Assembly: GCA_027596075.1 (NCBI GenBank)
Contig: JADGJC010000321.1
Location: 1-35,095, forward strand
DNA from: Rhizophlyctis rosea
Lineage: Eukaryota > Chytridiomycota > Chytridiomycetes > Rhizophlyctidales > Rhizophlyctidaceae
DNA length: 35,095 bases
Reading direction: 5' to 3'
Under the pieces are notes generated by a model, which was not told the DNA's origin, did not search any database, and saw nothing but the letters and a program-made list of their open reading frames with translations. Made by a program: the position numbers and the translations under genes. Below are positions 32,405-35,095 of this stretch, piece by piece. The first letter of the stretch is position 1; each line of letters opens with the position of its first letter.

Positions 32405-32620
32405 CGGTGGAGTGGCCAGCTCAGTGGGTAGCAGGTACCTGCGGGTACTAATCTATTGGCTCGCAGGCCGGTTGAAAGGGTCGGCAGTTGAACGCGGGTG
32501 GTCACTGGCAGTAGGTATGATCTTGCAACTGTCAGGGGACTGACTCCCCGGTTGGTATCGGTTGGAGGGAGCAAAGTGCCAAGTGGTAATAACCTCCACC
32601 CCGCGGTGGCACTGCGTGAA
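32405..32620 (+). repeat. GC-rich, tRNA-like, hairpin-rich element (possible SINE)
   Basis: CAGCTCAGTGGG (32417-32428) matches the polymerase III A-box/D-arm consensus but for its first base. About 45 bp on, GCCGG-TTGAAAGGG-TCGGC (32467-32485) forms a T-arm-like stem-loop, though it lacks the full GGTTCGANTCC B-box. Further hairpins follow: GGGGA-CTGAC-TCCCC (32535-32549), and CCACC-CCGC-GGTGG (32596-32609) nested within GTGCCA/TGGCAC (32576-32581, 32607-32612). I could not fold a full tRNA. A tRNA-derived SINE or a structured leader is possible. It ends about 240 bp before the ABC gene. Confidence 0.3.
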
Positions 32621-32855
32621 ACCCACTTACGCAATACTCTCGCATCTGGAGTCGTGTTGGACCTTGTCCACTGCACTTGGGTGGGAGCCCTGATTCAGTT
32701 TGCCGTTAGCAACTAGCTGGCAAGACGGGTGTGCATCTCACTTCCAATAGGGCATTCCTCTCTGTCGTGCCGTGAAGCAGTGTTTCCCACCAGCACATAC
32801 CGTTTTGCAGACAACAATTCTGTCTTACATCACATTCTCTCCTCCCTGTCTTTCC

Positions 32856-35095
32856 ATGACCGAATTTAATCATAGCAAAAATGGAGGATCTGCCACAGAT
32901 CCAGTCGAGAATGGGAAGCTCACAGACGAATCCCTGCCACTAAAGCCAATCCTGAAAGATGGACAGAATGTCAAGAAGTCAGACGAGCCCCAAACCCCCA
33001 AGGAACGAGTCAAGGATGGAAAGGAAGACGAGTCCAATATCCCCAAAGAAGGAGTCCTCAAATCCTACTTCCGCCTCTATTCCCTCTCCAACCGCCACGA
33101 CTACATCCTCATAACCATCGGCACCCTCTGCGCCATAGGCTCCGGATTTCCCCTTCCCTTCATGGGTCTTATCTTTGGTGACCTGGTCACGGAATTCGCC
33201 ATCGACTGGCCATCAGCAGATGAGGCTACCAAGCAACAATTTCAACGGAACGTGGAGGGGGGCATTGTGAGATTGTTGGCTGTGGCGGTGGGGTACTTTG
33301 TATTGACATATGTTTATTCAGTGTGTTGGAGTATGGTTGGGGAGAGGCTTGTGCATAGATTGAGAGTGAGGGTGGTTGATGCGTATTTGAAGATGGGTGT
33401 GGAGAGGGTTTTGGGGACGGATATGGGTGAGGTGGGTTTTTTGTCAACCCATCCTTTTCTCAAATGCCGGATTCGAATTTTCTCAACCGACCTTTCCCAG
33501 ATATCATCCACCCTAACAACCGAAATCCAAAAAATCCACGAAGGCACCGCTGAGAAAGTCGGGCTGATAATTCAGGCTATTTCTTACTTCTTTATCGCTT
33601 ACACAGTCGCTTTCACTCGGTCTGTTCAACTCACGGGTGTGATGTTTACCATCGTGCCCGCATTCCTTCTCACCATGATCATTGGTGCCACTGCCGGTAG
33701 CCGCTTCTCCACCTCCGAGACTTCCGCGTTCGCTAAAGTCGCTACGGTTGTGGAGGAGGCTGTTGGGGAGATTAAAGTTGTGAAAGCTTTTGGGGCCGAG
33801 GGAAAGTTTGTGGGGCTTCATGACAAGCTTTTAGGAGTTGCTGAAAAGGCTGGCGTTGGAAAGAGTGCTGCGGGTGCCATGACGAATGGAGTGGTGTATT
33901 TTATTGCGTATGCGGCGAATTCGTTGGCGTTTTGGTATGGCGCTAAGTTGATTTTGGAATGGGGGTTGGAGGGGGGAATTGGGAGTGTTTTTGCGGTTAT
34001 TTTTATTGTTGTTGATAGTGAGTTTCTTTTGGGGTGTTTTGTTTGTTTCTCTTGGTCTTTCCTTGTTTGCTGTGGTACTTACATATATGTGTCCTCGATT
34101 GATTTACCACAGGCTCTTTCGTCATCGGCATATTCGCTCCTTTCCTAATGTCTTTTGCCGTCGCGGGTAGTGCGGGGACGAAGTTGTTTGCTATTATCAA
34201 TCAGGCGTCGGAGATTGAGTCTCATCAGAAGGAGGGGGGTTCGATATCACAACCTATCACCGGTCACATTGAGATTAGAAACGCGACTTTCCAGTACCCG
34301 AGCCGCCCCCAGGATGTGTTGAAGGATGTCAATATGGTGTTTGAAGCTGGGAAGACTACGGCGCTTGTGGGGTTGTCGGGGAGTGGGAAGAGTACTGTTG
34401 GTGGGTTGATGTTTGTTGTCCGACAATTCGATCGTTTGCTTTTGGGTTGAGTGCTGATCCTTTCTTTTTTAGTATCCCTCCTACAACGCTTCTACGATGT
34501 AACCTCCGGCACGATAACACTCGACGGCCACCCTCTCACATCTTGGAACCTCCATTCCCTCCGCTCCCAAACTTCTATCGTCCTTCAGGATTCTGTGCTT
34601 TTTGAAACCTCGATAATGGAGAATATTGCGATGGGACTTACACCCGATCAAATCGCCACCTTATCTCCCAAACATAGGAAAGAGATTTGTATTGAGGCGG
34701 CGAAGGAAGCGGGTATACATGATTTTATTGTGGGGTTGAAGGATGGGTATGAGACGAGGGTTGTTGGCAAAGGCGGTAACGTCAGCGGTGGACAACGACA
34801 AAGAATAGCGTTAGCGCGGGCACTTGTTCGGCAACCGAGGATACTACTATTGGATGAGGTTACCAGTGCGTTGGATGCGGGAAGTCGGAGAGTTGTTGGA
34901 GGGGCGGTGGAGAGGGCTAGGAGGGGACGGACGACGGTGGTGGTTACGCATGATTTGGAGCAGGTGCGGAGTGTGGATAGGGTGTATGTTTTGCAAGGGG
35001 GAGGGGTGGCGGAATGCGGGACGCATGAGACTTTGTGTGCGGGGAGGGGGGTTTATTGGGATTTTTGGGAGATGCAGGGGGGTGGGAGGGGGGGT
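32856..35095 (+). CDS. ABCB-type (MDR/P-glycoprotein-like) ABC transporter, first half, cut by window end
   Basis: Predicted exons 32856-33431, 33501-34017, 34113-34400 and 34473-35095 (open at the edge) give about 668 residues. ATG 32856 is preferred to an in-frame ATG at 32772 because the latter adds a hydrophobic stretch before the charged cytosolic leader (residues 1-67) usual in this family. One transmembrane domain follows (about residues 75-370, six helices expected; EIQKIHEGTAEKVGL is the family's intracellular coupling segment). Then comes a nucleotide-binding domain with Walker A GLSGSGKST (Lys457), Q-loop IVLQDS, signature VSGGQ (564-568, Val for Leu), Walker B ILLLDE (Glu589) and H-loop His620. 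Splicing restores GKSTVVSLLQRFYD across the third intron (34401-34472). A full transporter would have a second half beyond the window. It should export hydrophobic compounds or peptides across a membrane with ATP. Divergence from the NRPS suggests export of its product. Confidence 0.9.

Noticed and set aside
31180..32855. GATA-factor (HGATAR) sites that would mark iron regulation by an SreA-like repressor
   Set aside because: I find about four (31240, 31302, 32204 and 32401) in 1.7 kb, which is near the number expected by chance, and no ATCWGATAA.
33420..33505. Apparent insertion in the ABC transporter (FLSTHPFLKCRIRIF)
   Set aside because: It is a 69-bp intron (33432-33500); removing it gives the family-typical GEISSTLTTEIQKIHEG.

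Overview
The window looks like nuclear DNA of an early-diverging (zoosporic) fungus, most likely a chytrid. Genes carry short GT-AG introns of about 55-130 bp. The 396-codon gene at 7515-8705 belongs, as far as I can recognise it, to the large family of 'FISH-x-W' plus TPR proteins expanded in chytrids and stramenopiles. The assignment rests on protein look and gene structure only.

Layout. 1-1000: a possible gene running off the left edge on the minus strand, plus an unusual run of five micro-hairpins. 1000-7514: no gene I recognise; from about 2.0 to 7.4 kb the plus strand is strongly T-rich and A-poor. 7515-8705 (-): FISH/TPR protein with a cut-short TPR tail. 8706-9543: spacer with a repeated TTGACGG motif, a two-tier hairpin and a 12-bp minisatellite that abuts the next gene's stop codon. 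9544-31179 (-): a giant nonribosomal peptide synthetase (NRPS), 19 exons by my reading, 20,406 nt of coding sequence, 6,801 residues. 31180-32855: shared spacer with a perfect CACGTG-centred palindrome and a GC-rich, tRNA-like hairpin element. 32856-35095+ (+): an ABCB-type (MDR-like) ABC transporter, divergent from the NRPS and cut by the window end after its first half.

The NRPS is the main object. It has a degenerate half condensation domain at its N-terminus, followed by six complete A-T-C modules with every thiolation serine and every HHALYDGW motif intact. No thioesterase or reductase domain is present; the protein ends in a divergent terminal C domain. Adenylation pocket codes read by eye are A1 DVFSIMAIV, A2 DASVVGAVM, A3 DIATYGAVL, A4 DVFDVGAIG, A5 DVFDVGAIG and A6 DVFDIGAIG, each with the A10 lysine. 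Three different residues followed by one residue three times is the order expected for a ferrichrome (three small neutral residues plus three N5-acyl-N5-hydroxyornithines). Ferrichrome synthetases described in other fungi have fewer A domains and reuse them. A linear one-module-per-residue enzyme would match the hexamodular ancestor proposed for that family. All six C domains carry a phase-0 intron at the same place, a fossil of module duplication. The neighbouring ABC exporter would be a natural partner for peptide export. No ornithine N5-monooxygenase, acyltransferase or MFS siderophore transporter is in the window, so the product remains an inference.
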